From contig CAWKCG010000026.1 of NCBI GenBank assembly GCA_963847965.1, positions 186,001-250,000 of the forward strand: a stretch of 64,000 nt of DNA, read 5' to 3'. This DNA comes from Palsa-504 sp963847965. Lineage in GTDB: Bacteria > Actinomycetota > Actinomycetes > Streptosporangiales > Streptosporangiaceae. Below, in pieces: positions 26,952 through 35,905 of the stretch. Position 1 is the first letter of the stretch; every line of letters starts with the position of its first letter. The position numbers and the translations under genes are program-made. The notes beneath the pieces were generated by a model, which saw nothing but the letters and a program-made list of their open reading frames with translations, was not told the DNA's origin and did no database searches.

Positions 26952-27418
26952 CACGGACGGTCCCAGTCCCGGGCCAGGTACCGCAGCGCCAGCCCGGCCA
27001 GGACGGCCAGCCGGATGTCCTGCTCGTCCCGGCCACCCGCCGGCGCCGGGCGGGGGCCTTCCACCCGGACCGGGCCCGCCCGCAGCGGCGGGCCGGGCAG
27101 CCACGCCGACGGTGTCGTGCCGCCTGTCCCGCCCGGGCCGGCCGGCCGCCGCACCGGGATCCGGGCCAGGGGCCGCGGCTCGCGGGCCAGGGCCCGGTCA
27201 TAGGCGGCGCGGCGGCCGGGGTCGCCGAGCACGCGGTACGCCTCGGCCAGGGCACGGAACCGGCCCGCCGCGTCCGCGTCGGCCGGCCGGGCATCGGGGT
27301 GCTCGGCCCGGGCCCGCCGCCGCCAGGCCTGCGCGATCTCCTCGCGGGAGGCCTCCCGGGAGACCTCGAGCAGCTGGTACAGATCCGGGCCCGGCTCGCC
27401 GTGATCCGCCGCGGCCAT
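26948..27418 (-). CDS. J-domain protein (CbpA/DnaJ-like, short)
   Basis: About 156 residues with an N-terminal J domain: DLYQLLEVSREASREEIAQA, the HPD tripeptide in ARAEHPDARPAD, and a final helix FRALAEAYRVLGDPGRRAAY. There is no G/F-rich linker, zinc fingers or C-terminal substrate domain. The remaining residues are Pro/Gly-rich, ending LAVLAGLALRYLARDWDRPW. It would stimulate an Hsp70 ATPase. It is co-transcribed with hspR and divergent from hsp20. Confidence 0.85.
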   Translation of the reverse strand: MAAADHGEPGPDLYQLLEVSREASREEIAQAWRRRARAEHPDARPADADAAGRFRALAEAYRVLGDPGRRAAYDRALAREPRPLARIPVRRPAGPGGTGGTTPSAWLPGPPLRAGPVRVEGPRPAPAGGRDEQDIRLAVLAGLALRYLARDWDRPW

Positions 27419-27577
27419 CACCGTCACCTACCCTTCGCCAGCAGGCGAGCGACTTCCGCCTCCAGTATGCCCCAGGAGAAAATCTCAGTCGAGTCTTGCC
27501 AGATTAATCAGAGGGATGCTATATAGATCCCGTGAGCGTGACCTGACAACCGGCACTGGCGAAGGAGGCACCCGATC

Positions 27578-28000
27578 ATGCTCATGCGCACCGACCCGTT
27601 CCGCGAACTGGACCGGCTCACCCAGCAGGTACTCGGCACCGCCGCCCGGCCCGCCGCGATGCCCATGGACGCCTGGCGGCAGGGCGACAACTTCTACATC
27701 TGCCTGGACCTGCCCGGCGTCTCGGCCGGGTCCATCGACCTGACCGTGGAGCAGAACGTGCTGACCGTCCGCGCCGAGCGCTCCCAGGTCCGGGCCGACG
27801 GCGCCGAGATGATCGTCGCCGAACGGCCCTACGGCACCTTCACCCGGCAGGTCTTCCTCGGCGAGACCCTCGACGCCGACCACATCGCCGCCGACTACGC
27901 CGCCGGCGTGCTGACCCTGACCATCCCGGTCCACGAGTCCGCCAAGCCCCGCAGCATCCACGTCACCAGCAGCGACGAGAAACAGGCCGTCACCGCCTGA
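27578..28000 (+). CDS. Hsp20 small heat-shock protein
   Basis: A 140-residue holdase of the alpha-crystallin fold. It has a short N-terminus (MLMRTDPFRELDRLTQQVLG), a crystallin core starting DAWRQGDNFYICLDLPGV and ending LGETLDADHIAADYAAGVLT, and the conserved A-x-x-x-n-G-V-L motif. AAGGAGG precedes the ATG. The divergent region to the dnaJ-like gene (27419-27577) should hold both promoters. Confidence 0.93.
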   Translation: MLMRTDPFRELDRLTQQVLGTAARPAAMPMDAWRQGDNFYICLDLPGVSAGSIDLTVEQNVLTVRAERSQVRADGAEMIVAERPYGTFTRQVFLGETLDADHIAADYAAGVLTLTIPVHESAKPRSIHVTSSDEKQAVTA

Positions 28001-28021
28001 CCACCGGCGGCGCGGCAACCT

Positions 28022-28052
28022 GGCGTGGGCCGCCCAGCAGGCGGCCCACGCC
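28022..28052 (+). terminator. Hairpin terminator after hsp20
   Basis: A 13-bp perfect stem, GGCGTGGGCCGCC and its complement, with a 5-nt loop, 22 nt after the stop. No T-run. Confidence 0.75.
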
Positions 28053-29299
28053 TACCCCGGGAAGCTGCTCATTTCCGCCGCGTTCTGCTCCGCCCGAACA
28101 CCGTCATCGACGGCGGAGACTGCGCGGCTCGCCGCCGCTGGGCCGCGCTCCAAGCGGGTGTGCCGGTCCCGGCCATCGCGCCTGGGCGGACGTGTTCCCG
28201 CGGCTCAGATGCCGCTCACGCATGCCGCCGGCCGGCTTGGGGTGAGCGGGTTCTATGAGTGTGACCGCGGGAAAGGGCACCGGTACAGCACCTATATGGC
28301 CGGCTACGCGCTGCCCAGCCCGGAGGCGGCCGGCCCGGCGCCAGCGACGCGGGCGCCGCACTTCCTCCGTCGTCCCTGAGGCTTCCGGAGATCGCCGGGT
28401 CAGCCAGAGAAAGCCCTGGACCGTCCCTCGCCGCCGGTCCAGTGCGCATGTTCGCAGCAGTGAGCCAGCGATAACAGTCCCATCGGATCGTCCAGCATGG
28501 CATTGCATGACGAGCGGCGTTGACGATCGTGTCAATCCCGGCGCTGCCCAGCCCGCTACGGAACTTGCAGACCGCCTGGCCAGTGCCGTAGCACAGGAGG
28601 TCTGTACCGCGCGGAGCGATCTGCTGTTGCAGATCACCGTCAGCCCGCTTGATCTGCATAAAGGCTCGTCACGGGCTTACTGCTTACGTCGGCGCCTTGG
28701 CTCTGTCAACCCTTTGTGAGCTGATCTTGGGAGCCTCATAGCCGATGACCGTAGGTGCGATGACTGAACGGAACGTGCAGACACAGACCTCAGCCCTTCA
28801 ATTCTGCAGCGGTCCGCATGCGCGGGATACACCTGCGCCAGTAGGGTGTCGCGTCTGTCAACGGTTTCGCCGAGGGCTTCCACTCCGACTCGCCAGGCCC
28901 TGCGTGCCCCGGCGTAATGATGAGCACCCGGTCGGTTCGGTAGCCTTGGCCACTCTCGCGCACAGCCAAGTCGGTACGATCCCGATCTATCCTCGCGGTC
29001 GGCGCCGTGGACCCGGGCCTGGGCCGCGCGCTCGAGGCGGGGACAGCCTGCGACCTGCTGCTGACCACCGTCCCTGGGCGTGCAAGAGATCATCTCCGGA
29101 GAACCGCTATGCGACCCACAGGGGTGCCAGCTGGGGCGGGCACTGCGGCGCTGGCCCGCCACCGGCATGCTCATTTGAGCGCCCGGATGGCGCCCGGATG
29201 TTCAACCGGGCTCGCATGACGACAAAGCAACGCATCGCATGGCTGAGTTATCGTATGCAGTCAGCATTTTTCGAAAACTCAATCACATATATATATTCG
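28053..29299. other. 1.2 kb without a supported gene
   Basis: Only short frames without RBS or family pattern occur on either strand. The stretch becomes AT-rich near 29240-29300, next to the 3' end of tRNA-Asn. It looks like decayed accessory DNA. Confidence 0.5.
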
Positions 29300-29372
29300 C
29301 TCCCGCGATAGGACTCGAACCTATAACCTGCCGGTTAACAGCCGGACGCTCTGCCAATTGAGCTACGCGGGA
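29300..29372 (-). tRNA. tRNA-Asn (GTT)
   Basis: A full cloverleaf on the minus strand. The acceptor TCCCGCG pairs with CGCGGGA plus discriminator G. The D arm is TAGCTCAATTGGCAGAGC. The anticodon arm CCGG-CTGTTAA-CCGG gives anticodon GTT. The T arm contains GGTTCGAGTCC. No CCA is encoded. Its 3' end faces the accessory region. Confidence 0.95.
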
Positions 29373-29526
29373 TCGACCCGCCTAAGGGTAGCGCACCCGG
29401 GGCCGGTCCGTGACGGCCCACCGGTCGGCCACCTCCCGTTCATCTTGCTTCGGTCACGATGAGTACCCTCGTGTTACCTGGGAAGGTCATGTATGCGCAT
29501 TCGGATATGCGCGGAAGGGGAATCAG

Positions 29527-29859
29527 ATGCGGATCCGTGTCACGTTCCTCGCGGGGTTCGCCGCCGGCTTCGTCGCCGGCGCACGAGCGGGCCGCGAGCG
29601 TTACGAGCAGATGATGAAGCTGGGCAAGAAGGCAGCCGAACACCCCGCCGTCCAGAAGGCCACGCGCGCGGCGGGGGCCAAGGCCACCGAGCTGAGCAAG
29701 ACCGCCGGGCAGAAGGCCGCCCAGCGGATGCCCAAGATCACCGAGACGGCCAAGAACACGGCCAAGAACAGCGCCACCAAGGTACGCGGCCGGATCCCCG
29801 GGCGGCGTTCCGGTGACGATGATCCCGCCGCGGTGAACGGCTCACGCCCGGCCGACTAG
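29527..29859 (+). CDS. YtxH-like small membrane-anchored protein
   Basis: A 110-residue protein with one N-terminal hydrophobic segment (VTFLAGFAAGFVAGARAGRE) followed by RYEQMMKLGKKAAEHPAVQK. A long Ala/Lys-rich helix continues with repeats of KATELSKTAGQKAA type. The GxxxG-rich helix plus RERY is the YtxH pattern. The ATG at 29527 has AAGGGG upstream. The function is unknown; it may anchor to the membrane and bind nucleic acid or the envelope through its basic helix. Confidence 0.7.
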   Translation: MRIRVTFLAGFAAGFVAGARAGRERYEQMMKLGKKAAEHPAVQKATRAAGAKATELSKTAGQKAAQRMPKITETAKNTAKNSATKVRGRIPGRRSGDDDPAAVNGSRPAD

Positions 29860-29889
29860 CCGGGCTCGGGCGAGCCTGGAGCGGAGGCG

Positions 29890-31062
29890 TTAGTCGAGGT
29901 ACTCGCGCAGGACCTGCGCGCGGCTGGGGTGGCGGAGCTTGGCCAGCGTCTTCGACTCGATCTGCCTGATCCGCTCCCTGGTCACGCCGAACTCCCTGCC
30001 GACCTCCTCCAGCGTCCGCGGATGCCCGTCGGTGAGGCCGAACCGCAGCTGGATGATCCGCTGCTCCCGCTCGGCCAGCTGGTCGAGGACCCGCTCCAGC
30101 TGGTCCTGCAACATGATGAACGCCGCGGCCTCGATGGGCACCACGGCGTCCGCGTCTTCGATGAAGTCCCCCAGATCGGACTCCTCCTCCCCGATCGGGG
30201 ACTGCAGGGAGACCGGCTCCTGGGCGATCCGCTGGATCTCCGCGACCCGCTCGGGCTCGAGCCCCATCTCCCCGGCGATCTCTTCGGCGGTGGCTTCCCG
30301 GCCCAGTTCCTGGTGGAGCTGCCGCTGCACGCGCGCGAGCTTGTTGATCGTCTCCACCATGTGCACCGGCACCCGGATGGTGCGCGCCTGGTCGGCGATG
30401 GCCCGGGTGATGGCCTGCCTGATCCACCACGTCGCGTAGGTGGAGAACTTGTAGCCGCGGGTATAGTCGAACTTCTCCACCGCGCGGATCAGGCCGAGGT
30501 TGCCCTCCTGGATCAGGTCGAGGAACACCAGCCCCCGGCCGATGTAGCGCTTGGCGATCGACACCACCAGCCGCAGGTTCGCTTCGATCAGCCGCTGCTT
30601 GGCCCTGACCCCCTCGCCCGCGAGCAGTTCCAGGTCGCCGTGGAACGCGCCCGGCACCGGGATGCCGCAGCAGAGCTTCTCCTCGGCGAACAGGCCCGCC
30701 TCGATGGACTTGGCCAGCTCCACCTCGTCTTCGGCGGTCAGCAGCGGCACGCGGCCGATCTCGCGCAGGTAGATCCGCACCAGGTCACTGGTGGAGGCCC
30801 GCCTGCCCTCCACCTCGGCACGCCGGAGTTCGGCCTCGTCCTCGCGGGCCACGTCCAGCACGTCGACGCCCTCGTCGGCGAGCGCCCGCACCGCGGCGTC
30901 GATCGCCTCGGGCGGCAGGTCGGCGCTGTCAAGCGCCACCATCACGTCAGCCATGGTCAACGACCCGCGTTCCCGGCCCAGCGCCACGAGATCCGGCAGC
31001 TGATCTGGTGACGACGGTACGTTCCTGAGCGCAGGGAGGGCCACGGGACCAGTCTGCGGCAC
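29890..31062 (-). CDS. rpoD: Principal RNA polymerase sigma factor (RpoD/HrdB-like)
   Basis: A 390-residue group 1 sigma factor. A short region 1.1 (TMADVMVALDSADLPPEAID) is followed by region 1.2 (DLVRIYLREIGRVPLLTAED). Region 2 shows FLDLIQEGNLGLIRAVEKFD and the -10 helix KFSTYATWWIRQAITRAI. Region 4.2 reads EFGVTRERIRQIESKTLAKL and ends LRHPSRAQVLREYLD. It lacks the long acidic N-terminus of Streptomyces HrdB. A small insert between 1.2 and 2 (CCGIPVPGAFHGD) is unusual. It lies 89 nt after dnaG, the conserved actinobacterial order. Confidence 0.95.
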   Translation of the reverse strand: MPQTGPVALPALRNVPSSPDQLPDLVALGRERGSLTMADVMVALDSADLPPEAIDAAVRALADEGVDVLDVAREDEAELRRAEVEGRRASTSDLVRIYLREIGRVPLLTAEDEVELAKSIEAGLFAEEKLCCGIPVPGAFHGDLELLAGEGVRAKQRLIEANLRLVVSIAKRYIGRGLVFLDLIQEGNLGLIRAVEKFDYTRGYKFSTYATWWIRQAITRAIADQARTIRVPVHMVETINKLARVQRQLHQELGREATAEEIAGEMGLEPERVAEIQRIAQEPVSLQSPIGEEESDLGDFIEDADAVVPIEAAAFIMLQDQLERVLDQLAEREQRIIQLRFGLTDGHPRTLEEVGREFGVTRERIRQIESKTLAKLRHPSRAQVLREYLD

Positions 31063-31151
31063 GAACCCGTAGTTACGGGGGACCCAATTTTGTCACCTGC
31101 CGGCGACGTAGCCGGGTAGCGGGCGACTCTGCAGTCACACCCGACCCGGTA

Positions 31152-33062
31152 TCACCCGCCCGCGGAGCGGTCGACCAGGGCCCGGCGCCGCTGCTCGAGC
31201 GCGATCAGGTCCCCGTACAACCGGTTGTACTTGACCTGGTCCTCCAGCGGGTTCATGCGCTGCAGCCTGGCCTTGATCGCCGCGATCTCCCGGCTGACCC
31301 CGATCTCGCCGATCCGCGCCAGCAGGTTGTCGGCGTAACCGGCGTCCGGCTCGCCGGTTATCACCGGCGGCGGCTCGACCGCCAGCCCGGTGACGAACGC
31401 CTGGGCCCGCTCGTTCGGCGCCTCGTCCCGCAGCCGGGCGGCCCATTCCCGCGCGCTGCCCCTGGCGCCGGTGGTGCCGCCGCACGCCGCGATCAGCGTG
31501 AACATCGCCTGGTGCACCGGCGCGCTGAACGCGTCCACCCCGAGCGCGTCGAACTCCGGCCCGCACAGCCCGGGCCGCTGCACCGCCAGCTGGAGCACCT
31601 GCCGCTCCAGCTGCACTACGGGATCACCGAGGTCATAGGGGCTTTCCTGATCATTTTTGCCGAACGGACGGTGGTGACCGTTTCCGGTGCCCGGCAAGCT
31701 CCTGGCCCCCTTCCCGGCCGGGCCGGTCCGGGTGTCCCCCGCATGGACCCTGATCCTGGACAAGATGAACTCTTCGTCGAGCAGCCCGAGCCAGCGATCC
31801 AGGTTCACCGCGTACCTGGCGCGCAGCCCCTTGTCCTTGATCCTGGCCACGATCGGCGCGGCCTCGTCGAGCGCGGCGAGCTGGCCTTCGGTGGTGTCCA
31901 GGTCATGATGGCCGAGCACGCCCTTGATCGCGAACTCAAACAGGGGAACGCGGCGGGCGATCAGGTCGCGTACCGCGCCGTCGCCGTGCGCGAGCCGCAA
32001 GTCGCACGGGTCCAGGCCATTGGGCTCCACGGTGACGTACGTCTGAGTGGCGAACTTCGCCTCCATGCCGAACGCGCGCTGCGCGGCCCGCTGCCCGGCC
32101 TCGTCTCCGTCGAAGGTGAAGATGACTTCGCCCGCGAACGAGTCCGAGTCCATGATGAGCCGACGCAGGACCTTGACGTGCTCCTCGCCGAACGAGGTGC
32201 CGCAGGTCGCCACCGCGGTCGGCACCCCGGCCAGGTGGCAGGCCATCACGTCGGTGTAGCCCTCGACGATGACCGCCTTCCTCTGCTGCGCTATCTCCCG
32301 CCTGGCCAGGTCGGCGCCGTACAGCACGGCGGACTTGCGGAACAGCGGCGTCTCGGGGGTGTTGAGGTACTTGGGCCCTTCGTCGTCGGGATCGAGCCTG
32401 CGCGCGCCGAAGGCGATCACGTCACCGGACAGGTCGCGGATAGGCCACATCAGCCGCCCGCGGAATCGGTCGAGCGGGCCGCGCCTGCCCTGCTTGGCCA
32501 GGCCTGACGCGATGAGCTCGGCATCGGAGAAGCCACGCCCGCGCAGGTGCCTGGCCAGGTCGTCCCAGGCGGCGGGCGAGTAGCCGACGCCGAAGCGCTC
32601 TGCGTCCGCGGCGGTGAAGCCGCGCGCGGAAAGGAACTCGCGCCCGGGCTCGGCGTCGGCACCGCCGAGCCGCTCGGCGTAGTACTCGGCCGCGGCCCGG
32701 TGCGCGTCGATCAGCCTGCGGCGCTGGCTCTGCTCCGCTCCAGGGACGTAGCCGCCCTGCTCGTAGCGCAGCTGGATGCCCGCGCGGCCGGCCAGCCGCT
32801 CGACCGCCTCGACGAAGCTGAGCCCGTCGATCTTCTGCACGAACTTGATCACGTCGCCGCCTTCGGCGCAGCCGTGACAGTAGAACAGGCCGCGGGCCGG
32901 GGTGACGTTGAACGAGGGGGTCTTCTCGTCATGGAACGGGCAGAGGCCCTTGAGCGAGCCGCCGCCGGCCCCCTTGAGCTGCAGGTATTCGCCGATCACC
33001 TCGTCGATGGGAGACCGCTCGCGAACGGCCGCGATGTCCTCGTCGCGGATCCGCCCAGCCAC
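31152..33062 (-). CDS. dnaG: DNA primase
   Basis: A 636-residue DnaG. It has the N-terminal CHC2 zinc finger (CPFHDEKTPSFNVTPARGLF, then YCHGC), the basic RNA polymerase core, and the Toprim domain (VIVEGYTDVMACHLAGV; FTFDGDEAGQ). The C-terminal DnaB-binding domain ends RRRALVDRSAGG. The GTG at 33062 has GGAGG upstream. Between core and C-terminal domain the linker contains GNGHHRPFGKN, encoded by one arm of the palindromic repeat seen at 6903 and 12438. The protein makes RNA primers for replication forks. Confidence 0.96.
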   Translation of the reverse strand: MAGRIRDEDIAAVRERSPIDEVIGEYLQLKGAGGGSLKGLCPFHDEKTPSFNVTPARGLFYCHGCAEGGDVIKFVQKIDGLSFVEAVERLAGRAGIQLRYEQGGYVPGAEQSQRRRLIDAHRAAAEYYAERLGGADAEPGREFLSARGFTAADAERFGVGYSPAAWDDLARHLRGRGFSDAELIASGLAKQGRRGPLDRFRGRLMWPIRDLSGDVIAFGARRLDPDDEGPKYLNTPETPLFRKSAVLYGADLARREIAQQRKAVIVEGYTDVMACHLAGVPTAVATCGTSFGEEHVKVLRRLIMDSDSFAGEVIFTFDGDEAGQRAAQRAFGMEAKFATQTYVTVEPNGLDPCDLRLAHGDGAVRDLIARRVPLFEFAIKGVLGHHDLDTTEGQLAALDEAAPIVARIKDKGLRARYAVNLDRWLGLLDEEFILSRIRVHAGDTRTGPAGKGARSLPGTGNGHHRPFGKNDQESPYDLGDPVVQLERQVLQLAVQRPGLCGPEFDALGVDAFSAPVHQAMFTLIAACGGTTGARGSAREWAARLRDEAPNERAQAFVTGLAVEPPPVITGEPDAGYADNLLARIGEIGVSREIAAIKARLQRMNPLEDQVKYNRLYGDLIALEQRRRALVDRSAGG

Positions 33063-33124
33063 TACCCACCTCCGCCGCGTACCAGCGCGCCTGGCGCCGC
33101 CCGTCGCGGCGAGTCTAGTCCCGC

Positions 33125-33265
33125 CCACCCACAATCCGCCTCAAGTCCGCGTGTCGGACCAGGCTAGTCCCCCACCCACAATCCGCCTCAAGTCCGCGTG
33201 TCGGACCAGGCTAGTCCCCCACCCACAATCCGCCTCAAGTCCGTGTGTCGGACCAGGCTAGTCCC
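33125..33265. repeat. 47-bp tandem repeat, three copies
   Basis: Units starting at about 33131, 33178 and 33225 are almost identical (one base differs in the third). A degenerate fourth unit reaches the HAD gene. Each unit contains the dyad GTCCG-N5-CGGAC and a GGCTAGTCC that resembles the GGCTAGCCT before the HAD start. It lies between divergent dnaG and the HAD gene. Confidence 0.9.
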
Positions 33266-33316
33266 CCACCACCCACCACCCACCATCCGCCCGGGTCCGC
33301 GGGTCCGAGCCGGGGC

Positions 33317-33322
33317 TAGCCT
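33317..33322 (+). promoter_or_regulatory. -10-like hexamer of the HAD gene
   Basis: TAGCCT lies 6 nt before the GTG and no RBS is present, which indicates a leaderless transcript. Confidence 0.4.
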
Positions 33323-33328
33323 GGGCGC

Positions 33329-34066
33329 GTGGGCGATCTGCTGGTGCTGTGGGACGTCGACTACACGCTGGTGAACGCCGGAGGGCTCGGGACATGGCTG
33401 TACGAGGACGTCTTCCGCGAGCTGTTCGGGCGCGACCTCGTCTCCGTCGTGCCGAAGGCCGGACGGACCGACCGGGCGATCACCCTGGACACGCTCGAGC
33501 TCGCCGGGGTGGACGAGCCGCGAGGCTGGGTGGATTACTTCCTCGCCGCGCTGGCCAGCCGGGTCGCCGCAGTGGACGGCGCCCATACCGCGCACGTTCG
33601 CGCCGTGGACGGCGCGCCGGCCGCTGTCGCCACTCTGGCCGGAGCTGGCCTCCGGCAATCCGTTCTCACCGGTAACATCCGGCCGCTCGCGGCGCTGAAG
33701 CTGCGCGCGGCCGGTCTGGGCGAGCACCTGGACCTGGGCGTCGGCGCGTACGGGGACATGCACGAGGTACGGGCCGAACTTGTGCCAGTAGCGAGGCTGG
33801 CAGCCGCACGGGCGTACAGAGCGGACTTTTCCGGCCTGTCGACCGTGATCGTCGGCGACACGCCGCTCGACGTGGCGGCCGCGCTGGCCACCGGCGCACG
33901 CGCCGTGGGCGTGGCCACCGGCAGCTTTTCCGCCGCGGAGATCGCCGCCGCCGGGGCGCACGCCGTGCTGCCAGACCTGACCGATACCGCGCTGGTGCTC
34001 GCCGCCGTCACCGGGACGGTCACTGGCCTGGCGGGGGGAGCAGGCCGCGTTCCATCGCGGCGGTGA
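33329..34066 (+). CDS. HAD-superfamily phosphatase
   Basis: A 245-residue hydrolase. Motif I is LWDVDYTLVNAGG (catalytic Asp-x-Asp), motif II SVLTGN, and motif III/IV STVIVGDTPLDVAAALATGA. The cap inserted after motif I is helical, as in phosphoglycolate-phosphatase-like members. The substrate is unknown. The GTG start lacks an RBS and is probably leaderless. The last 47 nt overlap the convergent response-regulator gene. Confidence 0.88.
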   Translation: MGDLLVLWDVDYTLVNAGGLGTWLYEDVFRELFGRDLVSVVPKAGRTDRAITLDTLELAGVDEPRGWVDYFLAALASRVAAVDGAHTAHVRAVDGAPAAVATLAGAGLRQSVLTGNIRPLAALKLRAAGLGEHLDLGVGAYGDMHEVRAELVPVARLAAARAYRADFSGLSTVIVGDTPLDVAAALATGARAVGVATGSFSAAEIAAAGAHAVLPDLTDTALVLAAVTGTVTGLAGGAGRVPSRR

Positions 34067-34652
34067 CCGCCGCAGTGCGGCCGGACACGCCCAGCTTGCC
34101 GAACGCACGCAGCAGGTGCGTCTTGACCGTCGCCTCGCTGATGAACAGTTCGCGGCCGATCTCGGCGTTGGTGCAGCCGCGCGCCACGCAGGCCAGGACC
34201 TCGGTCTCCCTGGCGGACAGCGACTCGGCCTGCGGCCGGCGGACGTGCGTGACCAGCCGCTCGGCCACCGACGGAGCGAGCACGGTCTCGCCGCGCGCGG
34301 CCGCGCGCACGGCGCTGGCCAGCTCAGCCGGGGCGGTGTCCTTGAGCAGGTAGCCGGTGGCGCCCGCCTCGACCGCGCGCAAGATGTCGGCGTCTGTCTC
34401 GTAGGTGGTCAGCACCAGGACCCGCGCGCCTGGATCCGCCGCCAGGATCTGTTTGGTAGCCGTCACTCCGTCGCCGCCCGGCATCCGCAGGTCCATCAGG
34501 ATGACGTCGTAGTGCCAAGCCCGGGTGAGCGCTACCGCCTCGGGTCCCGAGCCCGCCTCCCCGGCCACCTCGATGCCGGGCTCGGCGGCGAGCATCCCGC
34601 GCAGCCCGGCCCGGACCACGGGATGATCGTCGGTGAGCAGCACGCGGATCAC
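34020..34652 (-). CDS. NarL/LuxR-type response regulator
   Basis: A 210-residue regulator. The receiver has DD (LLTDDHPVVRAGLRGM), the phosphoacceptor Asp in VILMDLRMPG and Lys in GYLLKDTAP. The C-terminal LuxR HTH reads LSARETEVLACVARGCTNAE and SEATVKTHLLRAFGKLGVS. The GTG at 34652 overlaps the kinase stop (GTGA). It should control the ABC exporter genes of the same operon. Confidence 0.93.
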   Translation of the reverse strand: MIRVLLTDDHPVVRAGLRGMLAAEPGIEVAGEAGSGPEAVALTRAWHYDVILMDLRMPGGDGVTATKQILAADPGARVLVLTTYETDADILRAVEAGATGYLLKDTAPAELASAVRAAARGETVLAPSVAERLVTHVRRPQAESLSARETEVLACVARGCTNAEIGRELFISEATVKTHLLRAFGKLGVSGRTAAVTAAMERGLLPPPGQ

Positions 34653-35905
34653 CCCGGCACCTCCGCGCAAACCCGCGTGCCCGTTCCCGGAACCGACGTC
34701 ACCTGGATGGTCCCGCCGACCTGCGCTACCCGGTCGCGCATGCCGCGCAGCCCGTAGCCGCCGCTGATCAACTCGGGGTCGAAGCCAGCGCCGTCATCGG
34801 CGACCGTCAGCCGCACCACGTCGGCGGCGTAGCACAGCCGGACCGCCACCTGGCGCGCCGCCGCATGCTTGCGCACGTTGGCGAGCGCCTCCTGGCATAC
34901 CCGCAGCAGGACCACCTCGGTGCCCGTGGGGAGCCTGCGAGCGGTGCCGGAAACCTCGCAGCGTGCCTGAACGCCGGCCTCGGCTGCGGTCGTTTCCGCC
35001 GCGCGGCGCACCGCCTCGGCCAGGGAGCCTGACTCCAGGGGGGCCGGGCTGAGCGCGGCGACCAGCGTCCGCGTTTCGGCGAGGTTCTCACGCGCGGCGG
35101 CAAGCGCCAGGTCAAGGTGATGGCGCGCCGCGTTCGCGTCCGGCGGCAGGCTGATCCCAGCGGCCTGCAGGAGCGTCACGATGCTGGTGAAACCCTGCGC
35201 CAGGGTGTCGTGGATCTCACCGGCCAGGCGGTGCCTCTCGGCCAGCACGCCCGCCTCATGATGGGCCGCGGCGAGTTCGGCCCGGGTGGATTCCAGCTGA
35301 GAGATGAGCGCGGCCCGCTCGAGGCTCTGCTCGATCACCTTGATCATCCACCGGCTGTAGGCGTACGAGAACGCGGTAGTGAAGACCACGATGCCGAGCG
35401 CGATCAGTATTCCGGCCGCGCTCGGGTTGCGCCACGCCTCCAGCGCCCCGGCGACGACGTTGAAGATGACGACGAAGACCAGGCCAGCGCGCGGGGCGGC
35501 CACGTGGAAGCACTGCGGGGAGATCGCAAAGGCGAGGAACCAGGCCTCGGGGTTCTGGCTCTGGACGGCGGCGAACAAGATAACCAGCACGGCCAGGTAG
35601 ACCATGTAGCGCCGGGGGTTCCCCGCACGCCAGGCGGCCTCGTCGGAGAACATCAGCGGGCGTCCGACGAAGACGTACCACGGGACCATCGCGGCCATCG
35701 CGGCACCGGCGATGATCCGCCCTGTCGAGCTGATCGGCCCTATCTCCACGATCGCCGCGACGGCGGCGAAGACCACCGCGTAGTACACGTCCCAGCGCGG
35801 CTCAGCCACGACGTGGACCTGGCCGTCCCCGGACTCCCCCGGCTGCGCCGACGGCGGCGGCCCGGCGGTCACCGGCGGGACTGCCACCGGAACGTCTTCG
35901 TGCAC
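34649..35905 (-). CDS. Sensor histidine kinase (HisKA_3 type)
   Basis: About 419 residues. Six hydrophobic segments form the N-terminal sensor (YYAVVFAAVAAIVEIG to ILIALGIVVFTTAFSYAYSR). The dimerisation helix has HRLAGEIHDTLAQGFTSIV with the phospho-His. The ATPase domain shows CQEALANVRKHA (N box) and DDGAGFDPELISGGYGLRGM. The GTG at 35905 overlaps the permease end, so the four genes form one operon. The signal is unknown. Confidence 0.92.
   Translation of the reverse strand: MHEDVPVAVPPVTAGPPPSAQPGESGDGQVHVVAEPRWDVYYAVVFAAVAAIVEIGPISSTGRIIAGAAMAAMVPWYVFVGRPLMFSDEAAWRAGNPRRYMVYLAVLVILFAAVQSQNPEAWFLAFAISPQCFHVAAPRAGLVFVVIFNVVAGALEAWRNPSAAGILIALGIVVFTTAFSYAYSRWMIKVIEQSLERAALISQLESTRAELAAAHHEAGVLAERHRLAGEIHDTLAQGFTSIVTLLQAAGISLPPDANAARHHLDLALAAARENLAETRTLVAALSPAPLESGSLAEAVRRAAETTAAEAGVQARCEVSGTARRLPTGTEVVLLRVCQEALANVRKHAAARQVAVRLCYAADVVRLTVADDGAGFDPELISGGYGLRGMRDRVAQVGGTIQVTSVPGTGTRVCAEVPG

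Noticed and set aside
27430..27577. HAIR box (HspR operator) between dnaJ-like and hsp20
   Set aside because: I looked for CTTGAGT-N7-ACTCAAG and found only weak partial matches.
33125..33265. Possible CRISPR array
   Set aside because: The units are contiguous 47-bp repeats with no unique spacers and no cas genes nearby.
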